Made by a program: the position numbers and the translations under genes. Positions 1-6,202 of a stretch of 29,747 bases of DNA are shown here, in pieces (the first letter of the stretch is position 1; each line of letters starts with the position of its first letter). The notes beneath the pieces are model-generated. The model did not search any database. It was not told the DNA's origin and worked only from the letters and a program-made list of their open reading frames with translations. Source of the stretch: Mesobacterium_A hydrothermale (GTDB lineage Bacteria > Pseudomonadota > Alphaproteobacteria > Rhodobacterales > Rhodobacteraceae); NCBI RefSeq assembly GCF_035818635.1, contig NZ_JAYLLH010000036.1:1-29747 (forward strand), written 5' to 3'.

Positions 1-347
1 AATGCCCAAGCCCGCCTCCAATGCCTCAGCGAAAGGCCCTCTCGGGAGCATTGCGGGCAATGCTGGAATGGCATCTGTGCCGTCAGCGAGGCTTCTCGTG
101 TCGTCATTGCTGGAAAGGTCAACGATCGCACAACATCTGGGTCGACTCGTGCGACGTTGGCAATCTTCTCCGCCGCAACCGCGTCGACGCTGAAGTCCAA
201 GGCGGTGCCATGCGCGGTATCGATTTTGATGTGAGCCAGCAGTTCCGCGTCATCACAGTAGTTGGCCGCCGCCAGCCGAGATAACCAACCTGACAACAAC
301 TCGTCTGGCACCGGCGCGACAGTTTTTGGCAGCGGGCGCGGCTTCAC
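1..347 (-). CDS. tniQ: TniQ transposition protein, N-terminal part (runs off left edge)
   Basis: Reading the minus strand from a GTG at 347 gives an uninterrupted frame to the window edge. The N-terminal part reads PVPDELLSGWLSRLAAAN and is followed about 80 residues later by HCPQCSREG. A PxExLxSWLxRLA start followed by a CPxC zinc-binding motif is characteristic of TniQ, the target-selection/adaptor protein of Tn5053- and Tn7-like transposons. The GTG overlaps the tniB stop (GTGTGA, 347-344), the coupling expected in a tniABQ operon. Only about 115 codons are visible, so the rest of the zinc finger and C-terminal domain cannot be judged. No frameshift is seen in this part. The family call rests on motif recognition only. 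Confidence 0.72.
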   Translation of the reverse strand, partial: MKPRPLPKTVAPVPDELLSGWLSRLAAANYCDDAELLAHIKIDTAHGTALDFSVDAVAAEKIANVARVDPDVVRSLTFPAMTTREASLTAQMPFQHCPQCSREGLSLRHWRRAWA

Positions 348-835
348 ACCCCGGACTTCTCAATCCGCGGATCGGCTTTCGCATGGCGCGACCAAACCGG
401 CGTCCATTTTGCGATCGCGGCATCGGTGATGCATTCCTCACCAGTGATAATAGCGTCGATGGAAAGATCCTTGATCAGGGCGAAGATGCGCGAAGTCACC
501 CCGCCGGTCAGCGCAAGTATTCGCTTGAGCGACTTGACCTTCAGATTGGATTTCTTCTCGAGGGGCATTGCCGCGATGAGTGCCTGGATCATGTCCGAGA
601 ACTCGGCATCGTCGCGCCAGTTTGGCAGGTGATGTTCGTCCAGCCGCCTGGCAAGCTGGATATCACCACGGATGGCATCGACGGCCTCGCTGACCCCGAG
701 GCAGACCAGCGACACCTCGAGTTCATTGCTAAGATACCGCAGAACATTGAGAAAGCGGCGCTGTTCGCGGTGAGTCCCGGCCAAGAGGTTGTGGACCTCG
801 TCGATCATGATCATCCGCAGACGGACTCGCTATGT
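344..835 (-). pseudogene. tniB: TniB AAA+ transposition ATPase, N-terminally truncated
   Basis: The frame contains the Walker B segment MIMIDEVHNLLAGTHREQ, then a typical AAA+ C-terminal half (LGVSEAVDAIRGD, LARRLDEHHLPNW, LTGGVTSRIFALIKDLS). This matches TniB, the ATP-dependent regulator that recruits the TniA transposase to target DNA. Complete TniB proteins carry a Walker A P-loop before this region. Here the similarity stops just upstream of Walker B near 835, where sequence resembling an IS21-family end begins. The ATP-binding half is therefore missing and the protein cannot be a working ATPase. About 160 residues remain. tniQ follows with an overlapping start, and tniA, expected upstream on the minus strand, is absent. 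Confidence 0.75.
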
Positions 836-837
836 GA

Positions 838-924
838 GGGCGGCCCGACTGGGGGCTTTGCTCCACAAGGGGTGGGTCAAATTTAAACGCTGAAACCGGG
901 TCAGTTTTGAACGCTCATTAGACA
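838..924 (+). mobile_element. Probable remnant of an IS21-family right end
   Basis: On the + strand GGGTCAAATTTAAACGC is followed 7 bases later by GGGTCAGTTTTGAACGC, and the stretch ends ATTAGACA. Repeats of the form GGGTCAnTTTnAACGC closing with GACA are typical of the sequence after istB in IS21-family elements. No istA or istB coding sequence is left. The preceding bases (CCCGACTGGGGGCTTTGCTCC) also look like an istB-distal non-coding segment. The fragment abuts the broken N-terminal side of tniB, so it may mark the event that truncated it. Assignment is from pattern memory only. Confidence 0.45.
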
Positions 925-942
925 ACTCGGCCTCGTCCCGAG

Positions 943-1179
943 GTGAATCGGCCGCAGAAACGGGTAACGGACCCAAAAGAGCGAGAATTGTTGAGACAGA
1001 TGCAAGCCGCGCCGATTGCGAACCGCCAGTTCCACGCATCCGACCTGTGTCGTTTGATCGGGCACGCTGCCTATGAAGCGCGGGTACTCGACGTAATCCG
1101 CAAGTTTGGGTGCCAGAGGTTCTCAGCGACGTTGGCGGTGCACGGGCAAGCGGTGTTGGCAGGGGAGATTTCGAGGTGA
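943..1179 (+). CDS. Unrecognised 78-residue open frame between mobile-element fragments
   Basis: A GTG at 943 opens a 78-codon frame ending TGA at 1179. Its product is basic at the start (VNRPQKRVTDPKERELL) with a central DLCRLIGHAAYEARVLDVIRK stretch that could be helical. I do not recognise a family. A purine-rich segment (CGAGG) precedes the start. It lies between an IS21-like end and a damaged IS66 gene, so it may be a fragment of a larger displaced gene or a chance frame in GC-rich DNA. No function is proposed. Confidence 0.2.
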   Translation: MNRPQKRVTDPKERELLRQMQAAPIANRQFHASDLCRLIGHAAYEARVLDVIRKFGCQRFSATLAVHGQAVLAGEISR

Positions 1180-1229
1180 ACTAGCTCAGAATGATCTGCG
1201 GAGGTCGTCAACCCGGGGACATCAGCCGA

Positions 1230-1287
1230 CATATGCCGCTAAGGAAAAGGCGGAGCGGCAAGGTTAATCATTCCTGAGCGGCATATG
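1230..1287. repeat. 15-bp inverted repeat (14/15) with 28-bp spacer, possible recombinase site
   Basis: CATATGCCGCTAAGG (1230-1244) and CCTGAGCGGCATATG (1273-1287) are inverted copies differing at one base. Inside the spacer is a further AGCGGC at 1254-1259. Inverted arms of this size around a short spacer fit the core site of a tyrosine recombinase or the end of a small mobile element. A tyrosine recombinase is encoded at the far end of the window (from 29008), but no second copy of this repeat is visible beside it. Function is inferred only. Confidence 0.5.
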
Positions 1288-1317
1288 GGCGGTCATGGAT
1301 CACCACCTCGGGAACTT

Positions 1318-2127
1318 GGGCCCATCCGCGTGCTCGACCGATCCCGAAAGGACAAGGGTCTCGGGAAGGGTGTAAAACAGGGCCGTATATGGGCCTACAT
1401 GCGCGATGAACGGCCATGGTCAGGCGTGGCGCCGCCTGGCGCGGTCTACTACTTCTCCCCAGACAGGAAGGGCGAGCATCCGCGCGGTCATCTCGCGAAC
1501 TCGTAAGGCATTCTGCAGGCGGACGTCTATGCCGGCTTCAAGGATCTCTACGAGACGCGGTCGGACGACACGCAGCAGTTCCACGAGGCGGCCTGTTGGG
1601 CACATCTGCGGCGCGACTTCCACGACGTGTGGACGGCCAACAAATCTGAGATCGATCGCGAGATCACCGGGCAGCCGGCGGATCTCCAACTTGCGGCCCG
1701 CAAGAAACACAGCGCCGAGAAGGTTGCGGCCTTCAAGGCCTGGGCCGAGCAGCAGCTGACGCGCATCCCCGGCAAGAGCGACCTAGCCAAGGCCTTCCGC
1801 TACGCCCTGAACCGCTGGCCCTCCTTCACGCTCTTCCTGGAGGATGATCGCGTCGCCATCGACAACAACCCCGCCGAGCGCGCGATGCGCCCGATCGGCG
1901 TCGGGCGGAAGAATTGGCTCTTCTCCGGATCGGATACCGGCGGCGAAACCCTGGCCCGCGCGATGACGCTGATCGAGAGCGCGAAGATGAGCAGCCTCGA
2001 CCCCCAAGCCTACCTCGCCGACATCCTCGGCCGGATCCACGATCACAAAGCAATCCGCCTCGACGAGTTGCTGCCGTGGAACTGGACGCCTAAGCCACCG
2101 GCGAGGCCCGAAAACGAAGCGGCCTGA
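1318..2127 (+). pseudogene. tnpC: IS66-family transposase (TnpC) fragment with in-frame stop
   Basis: The frame reads PIRVLDRSRKDKGLGKG, GRIWAYMRDERPWSG and PDRKGEHPRGHLANS, then a TAA at 1504-1506. It continues in the same frame with GILQADVYAGFKDLY, HEAACWAHLRRDFHDVW, IDNNPAERAMRPIGVGRKNW, LFSGSDTGGETLARAMTLIE and DELLPWNW. These are the ordered landmarks of the C-terminal half of IS66 TnpC, the DDE transposase. The N-terminal half, including the leucine-zipper/zinc-finger region, is absent. The segment between KSEID and REITGQPA appears about 14 residues shorter than in relatives I remember. Truncation, premature stop and internal deletion mean the gene is dead. No tnpA or tnpB accompanies it. 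Confidence 0.85.
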
Positions 2128-2155
2128 GTGAGCAAGGCGGTCTATACCGAGCGGT

Positions 2156-2268
2156 TATGATTTAAGGGAAAAAATATCTGAATTAAAGGCAAAATCTCAT
2201 ATTTAAGGGTAAAGCACAGCCGTCGATTTCGTTGAATTTCTCATCTCACAATTAAGGGCTAAGCGACA
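2156..2268 (-). repeat. Terminal repeat array of a Tn5053/Tn7-like transposon (putative end at 2268)
   Basis: Four copies of a 20-bp unit occur at 2156-2175, 2176-2193, 2194-2213 and 2243-2262. The first three are contiguous. On the minus strand the unit approximates TTTRCCCTTAAWTNTGAGAT. The outermost copy is preceded by 5'-TGTCGC (2268-2263), and the adjoining five bases are CTAGG. Tn5053- and Tn7-like transposons begin TGT, carry several roughly 20-bp transposase-binding repeats at their ends and duplicate 5 bp of target. The orientation fits the tniA-proximal end of the element whose tniB and tniQ lie at 1-835. Which transposon it belongs to is inferred. Confidence 0.6.
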
Positions 2269-2355
2269 CTAGGACTGAAAGGAGCCAACCTCAAATGCCC
2301 GGAACTTGCCGTGAGGGAATTTCCACCACATTTGCGACACGACCGGTTATGAACC

Positions 2356-2369
2356 CTGACCCTGGTCAG
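2356..2369 (-). terminator. Short palindrome over the cobF stop codon
   Basis: CTGACC-CT-GGTCAG forms a 6-bp stem with a 2-base loop that includes the cobF TGA. It has no T-run after it on the minus strand, so intrinsic termination is doubtful. It is the only hairpin I see directly after cobF. Confidence 0.2.
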
Positions 2370-3127
2370 CTCATTCGGCGCAGCAGATAGATATCCATCA
2401 CCCAGCCGTTTTCCGCCCGCAGGGTCTCCCGGACCTTTACGATCTGCGCCGCGACATCGGACAGAACTCCGGCGACAAGGCGCTCTTGCGGCATCGCCAC
2501 GCACCCACCCCACCAAATCCGGAATCCCTCGGGATCGAGCGACCGGAACGAGCACTCTCCATCGAGCATTACGACGATGGTTTCCGCATCAGCCGGCCAA
2601 CCGTGGTCGCGCAGCTGCCGCCCCGTCGTGATCATGACCGGCGCACCCACCTCGTTGAGCGGAATGGCATGGGCTGCGCAAAGCGCCTGTATCGCGGTGA
2701 TGCCGGGAATGACGCGCGGTTTCAGCAGAATGCGACGCCCCAATATCTCGGCGATACGCAGGCTGCTGTCGTAGAGCATCGGATCGCCCCAGATCAGCAG
2801 GGCGACCCTGCCGGGGGTTCCGGGGTCGAGCGTGTCGACGATCACCGCCTCCCAGGCCTCGGCAATCGCGCCATGCCAATCCGCGACGGTCCCGCCATAG
2901 CTGGTAGTGACCACGTCGCGCACCGGCAGGTCGAACTCGACCACGCGCCTTTCGGGATTTTTCAGATGCATCGCGAGCAAGGTCCGGCGCAGTTCGGCCA
3001 GCTCGGTTTTCTCGGGGCCTTTGACCGGGATCATGATGAGGTCCGCAGCGTTCATCGCCTCGATCGCCTGCAAGGTGACGTGATCAGGGTTTCCGGTGCC
3101 GATACCGATCAGGGCAAGTTCGATCAT
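2366..3127 (-). CDS. cobF: Precorrin-6A synthase (deacetylating) CobF
   Basis: CobF is the SAM-dependent C1-methyltransferase of the aerobic B12 pathway. It methylates precorrin-5 at C1 with loss of the acetyl group to give precorrin-6A. The N-terminus MIELALIGIGTGNPDHVTLQ is the tetrapyrrole-methylase signature, and LLIWGDPMLYDSSLRI and VIPGITAIQALCAAHAIPLN are the second and third conserved blocks. The ATG at 3127 is chosen because GGAGAG lies 6 bases upstream; a TTG 12 bases earlier would itself overlap that site. Length is 253 residues, normal for CobF. It is the last gene of a short riboswitch-controlled unit behind the cbiM-like gene, separated by 65 bp that contain a strong hairpin. 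CobF has no anaerobic equivalent, so it confirms an oxygen-dependent route. Confidence 0.95.
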   Translation of the reverse strand: MIELALIGIGTGNPDHVTLQAIEAMNAADLIMIPVKGPEKTELAELRRTLLAMHLKNPERRVVEFDLPVRDVVTTSYGGTVADWHGAIAEAWEAVIVDTLDPGTPGRVALLIWGDPMLYDSSLRIAEILGRRILLKPRVIPGITAIQALCAAHAIPLNEVGAPVMITTGRQLRDHGWPADAETIVVMLDGECSFRSLDPEGFRIWWGGCVAMPQERLVAGVLSDVAAQIVKVRETLRAENGWVMDIYLLRRMS

Positions 3128-3142
3128 GCGTCTCTCCAAGGG

Positions 3143-3170
3143 GAAAGGGGGCCATTGGCGGCCCCCTTTC
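3143..3170. terminator. Perfect 11-bp stem-loop between cbiM-like gene and cobF
   Basis: GAAAGGGGGCC (3143-3153) and GGCCCCCTTTC (3160-3170) pair perfectly around a 6-base loop. On the minus-strand transcript it ends 16 bases before the cobF ATG, next to its ribosome-binding site. The arm finishes CCCCCTTTC, so it has only a weak U-run. It could be a partial terminator, an RNA-stability element, or a structure limiting cobF translation. Confidence 0.5.
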
Positions 3171-3192
3171 GTCGTCGTTCAGCGGACGTCGC

Positions 3193-3858
3193 TCAGGCGT
3201 AGAGGCGCGGCGTGACGAAGCCGCTGCCGCGCAGGGCGGACGCACGCTTCGCAAGCGCCAGCACCGCCAGATCGACAAGCGGCTCGAGAAGGATCACCGA
3301 CATATAGGCCGCGCCGAAGGTCAGCACCTGCCCCACTTCGGCAAATCCCTGACCGTAGAGCGCCCAGAACGCGACCCACGCCACGATCCCGCCCTGATAG
3401 GCCGTCGAAAGCGCCAGAGCCTGACCGTATTTCAGGTCGACGTAAGCCGTGCCCGGCGCGATCAGACGCTTGGCAAGAAGTTGCAGCCCGAAGAGCGGCA
3501 CGAGAAGCGTCGTCACGTTCATCCCGTATTGCGGCAGGTCGAAGGGCGCGAAGAACAGGCCCTGAATGAGAAGCCCCAGCGCCAGCCCGATCGCCGCAGG
3601 CGCGGCACCAAGCAGTAGAAACAGCGTCGAACCGAGGATCAAATGCACCTCGGAAACGCCAACCGCATGATGCGGCAATATCTGGAAGAAGGTGAAGACC
3701 GCGCCGGTGGCGATGGCGGCGCGGGCGATCAGTGAAACGGGGCCCTGTTCGCGTACGGCCTGCGCGGCGATCTTAAGGGTATAAAGACCGGCGGTGGCCG
3801 CCGTGGCATAGCTCAGGACGATCTTGGCACCGGTGAAGATGCCGGGTTCGATATGCAT
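3193..3858 (-). CDS. cbiM: CbiM-like cobalt/nickel energy-coupling-factor permease component
   Basis: The 221-residue product starts MHIEPGIF, the N-terminal Met-His arrangement that forms part of the metal site in CbiM/NikM substrate-binding membrane subunits. It is strongly hydrophobic with about six membrane segments (for example LSYATAATAGLYTLKI, LGLALGLLIQGLFF, GIVAWVAFWALYGQGF). The block HHAVGVSEVHLILGSTLFLL matches the conserved VHLLxG region of the family. AAGGAG stands 9 bases before the ATG. A cobalamin riboswitch lies immediately upstream, which supports a role in cobalt supply for B12 synthesis. Unlike usual systems, no cbiN, cbiQ or cbiO (ATPase) gene is nearby, so it either uses components encoded elsewhere or works alone. 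The specific metal is inferred from context. Confidence 0.82.
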   Translation of the reverse strand: MHIEPGIFTGAKIVLSYATAATAGLYTLKIAAQAVREQGPVSLIARAAIATGAVFTFFQILPHHAVGVSEVHLILGSTLFLLLGAAPAAIGLALGLLIQGLFFAPFDLPQYGMNVTTLLVPLFGLQLLAKRLIAPGTAYVDLKYGQALALSTAYQGGIVAWVAFWALYGQGFAEVGQVLTFGAAYMSVILLEPLVDLAVLALAKRASALRGSGFVTPRLYA

Positions 3859-3894
3859 ATCGCGTTCTCCTTGCCGTCACACCCGACGGCGGTT

Positions 3895-4098
3895 GATGTG
3901 GCTGTTGGCCGGTTTCCTGGCTCGCGGGTCGAAGCGCCACTCCACCTTCCCGGGGGCAACCCCCAGTGGTCTTGTCGGAGCGCGCTCACCGTATACAGTC
4001 GCGGGGGCGGCCGGGGCTTCGGGTGCCGCAACTTGGTCCACCCTTCCCCGTTCCCGATTGAGCCCTGCGCTTTGCGCATCTGCGGGCACCAAACAGGG
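3895..4098 (-). promoter_or_regulatory. Cobalamin riboswitch 1 (upstream of cbiM-like/cobF)
   Basis: Read on the minus strand, the element begins CTGTTTGGTGCCCGC just after the cobA stop. It contains CGCCCCCGCGACTGTATACG and a CCACTGG...GGGAAGG segment, and ends with the B12 box AGCCAGGAAACCGGCC (3922-3907). These occur in the order of the AdoCbl riboswitch aptamer. The B12 box is about 48 bases from the cbiM-like start. Between them GCCGTC-GGGTGT-GACGGC (3890-3873) can form a hairpin directly before the AAGGAG ribosome-binding site. That suggests control of translation initiation in response to cobalamin. The 5' edge touches the cobA stop codon, so either a promoter lies inside cobA or read-through RNA carries the switch. 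Confidence 0.9.
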
Positions 4099-4100
4099 TT

Positions 4101-4886
4101 TCAGGTAAACGCGACCCGCCGGGCCGCGTCAAGTTTCGATCCCTCTTCAAGCGCGCTTTTCGCGCTCCCATCGGGGGCAAGCGGTCCGTAAAGGATCAGC
4201 GCGGGCTGGTCGGACCGGCTCTGCGCCAGTCTTTCCGCCAGTGCAGACACGGTGGTGCGGAGGAGGTGCTGCTCCGGGTGCCCCACAGCCTCGGCCAGAA
4301 GTGCGGGCGTCTCGCCGGGCAGACCGTGGGCCTGCAATTGCGCCGCCAGCCGCGGAAAAGTCCGCTTGCCCATGAAAACGACCGTGGTCGCCCCCGGATC
4401 GGCTAGCGCGGACCAGTTCAACACTTCGGGCAGATCGCCGGTGATGTCGGCCCCGGTTACGAACTGCACCCGGCGCGCCGTCAGCCGCCGCGTGAGCGGC
4501 AGACCCGCCGCTGCCGCCGCCGCGCAGGCCGAGGGCACACCGGGGATGATCTCGTAGTCGATCCCAGCCGCATCAAGCGCGCGCAGCTCTTCTTCGAGGC
4601 GCCCGAAAATTCCGCTATCGCCCGATTTCAGTCGCACGATACGGGTCGCAGCGCACGCGTGATCGACCAGAAGTCGGCTGACGTGATCCTGTTTCGGCGA
4701 GAGCCGACCCGCCCGTTTGCCGACCGCGATCAACTCGGCCCTCTCGCCTGCATGGACCAGAATCGGGCCCGAGGCGAGATCGTCAAACAGGATCACATCG
4801 GCGCGCTGTAGCCGATCGACCGCTTTGAGGGTCAGAAGTTCGGGGTCGCCCGGCCCCGCCGAGACGAAGGAAACGAAACCGCTCAT
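4101..4886 (-). CDS. cobA: Uroporphyrinogen-III C-methyltransferase (SUMT) CobA
   Basis: CobA methylates uroporphyrinogen III at C2 and C7 with SAM to give precorrin-2, the entry to the corrin branch. The family signature is clear: FVSAGPGDPELLTLKAVDRL near the start, then VGKRAGRLSPKQDHVSRLLV, RLKSGDSGIFGRLEEEL and EIIPGVPSACAAAAAAGLPL. Length is 261 residues, the size of single-domain SUMT without the CysG oxidase/ferrochelatase domain. The ATG overlaps the cobB stop as ATGA (4886-4883). It is the last gene of the cobL-E-M-B-A run and is followed directly by riboswitch 1. Confidence 0.95.
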   Translation of the reverse strand: MSGFVSFVSAGPGDPELLTLKAVDRLQRADVILFDDLASGPILVHAGERAELIAVGKRAGRLSPKQDHVSRLLVDHACAATRIVRLKSGDSGIFGRLEEELRALDAAGIDYEIIPGVPSACAAAAAAGLPLTRRLTARRVQFVTGADITGDLPEVLNWSALADPGATTVVFMGKRTFPRLAAQLQAHGLPGETPALLAEAVGHPEQHLLRTTVSALAERLAQSRSDQPALILYGPLAPDGSAKSALEEGSKLDAARRVAFT

Positions 4887-6202
4887 GAGCTGGCCTCCGC
4901 GATCAGGTGAAAGAACGTGCCGGTAACGCGCCCGCCGCCCGACATTTCACACAGCGATCCGGTTTCGGGCACCGCGTCGCCATTGGGATCGAAGACACGG
5001 GCAAGCGGCGCATCCGGCTGCCACAGGATCGAGGCATAGTGAAACTCGTGGCCACGCGATACCGCCCCCGCGCGATGGCCCGGCAGCGGCGCGATCAGCT
5101 CGGCGCGTCGATAGCCCAGATGCATCTTGCGTTTGGCAAAGCTGGTCGCGAGCCCCAGAAGCCCCAGCATCTCGTGGCGCTTTCCCTCGGCGTCGACGAT
5201 CCCCGCCCCAAGCGTCATGTAACCGCCGCATTCCCCGTGAACCGGACGGGTCTGTGCGAAGCGGCGGGTCCCGTTGAGGAAGGTTCCATTGCCCGCAAGC
5301 CGCCCCGCGTGAAGCTCGGGATAGCCTCCGGGCAGCCAGCAGCAATCGGCACTCGGATCGGGGGCCTCATCGGCCAGCGGCGAGAAGGGAAGGATCGTGG
5401 CGCCCGCCGCGCGCCAGCCCTCCATCAGGTGCGGATAGACGAAGGAAAACGCGGCGTCGCGAGCAAGCGCGATCCGGCTGCCGGGAGGCGGCACCGGGCG
5501 GCATGGCGAAGCGTCGGGTGGAGAGGCCTTCGCGCAAGCGAGGATCGCGTCGAGGTCGCAATGCTCCGCCACGATCCGACCGGCCTCGGTCAGGAGCCGC
5601 GCCAGATCCCCTGTCTCCTCGGCCTGCACAAGGCCCAGATGGCGCGACGGCAATTCGATCCCTGCGGCACGCGGGAGCACGCCCAGCACCGGCACCCCGA
5701 TCCCCTCGAAGCCCTGGCGCACCAGCGCTTCGTGGCGGGGCGAGGCGATCTTGTTGAGCACAACCCCCGCGACCGTGACGCCCTTGCGAAACTGGGCCAA
5801 TCCCTGCGCGACCGCCGCCGCCGTCTGCGCCTGTCCCGAGGCGTCGACCACCAGCACCACCGGCCAGCCCATCAGCGCCGAGATATCGGCGCTGGCGCCG
5901 GTCCCGGTCTCACCCGGCACGGCCACCCCGTCGAACAGTCCCATCGAGCCCTCGGCGACGATGATATCCGCCACGCGATCCGCAAGCTGCGCGATCTGAG
6001 CGGGCGCCATTGCCCAGGCGTCGAGATTGACCGAAGACCGTCCCGCCGCTGCCCGATGAAAGGCTGGATCAATGTAATCCGGGCCACATTTGAAGGGCTG
6101 CACCGCCAGCCCCCGCGCGCGCAACGCCGCGAGCAAACCAAGCGTCAGCGTCGTCTTCCCCGCGCCGGAAGCCGGGGCCGAGATCACCAGACCCGGGGTC
6201 AT
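4883..6202 (-). CDS. cobB: Hydrogenobyrinate (cobyrinate) a,c-diamide synthase CobB
   Basis: CobB amidates the a and c carboxylates of hydrogenobyrinic acid using ATP and glutamine before cobalt insertion in the aerobic pathway. The N-terminal P-loop-like ISAPASGAGKTTLTLGLL (residues 7-24) and FKCGPDYIDPAFH belong to the dethiobiotin-synthetase-like ATPase domain. The C-terminal glutamine amidotransferase domain has GECGGYMTLG with the nucleophile Cys at about 325, and GHEFHYAS carrying the expected His. Length is 439 residues, typical. Start and stop overlap cobM and cobA as ATGA on both sides. Confidence 0.95.
   Translation of the reverse strand: MTPGLVISAPASGAGKTTLTLGLLAALRARGLAVQPFKCGPDYIDPAFHRAAAGRSSVNLDAWAMAPAQIAQLADRVADIIVAEGSMGLFDGVAVPGETGTGASADISALMGWPVVLVVDASGQAQTAAAVAQGLAQFRKGVTVAGVVLNKIASPRHEALVRQGFEGIGVPVLGVLPRAAGIELPSRHLGLVQAEETGDLARLLTEAGRIVAEHCDLDAILACAKASPPDASPCRPVPPPGSRIALARDAAFSFVYPHLMEGWRAAGATILPFSPLADEAPDPSADCCWLPGGYPELHAGRLAGNGTFLNGTRRFAQTRPVHGECGGYMTLGAGIVDAEGKRHEMLGLLGLATSFAKRKMHLGYRRAELIAPLPGHRAGAVSRGHEFHYASILWQPDAPLARVFDPNGDAVPETGSLCEMSGGGRVTGTFFHLIAEASS

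Noticed and set aside
830..1039. 69-codon minus-strand frame upstream of tniB as its missing N-terminus
   Set aside because: It is in the tniB-proximal region but lacks a Walker A motif and covers the IS21-like end, so it is not TniB sequence.
2156..2262. CRISPR array
   Set aside because: The repeats are 20 bp, three of them contiguous without spacers, degenerate, and no cas gene is present.
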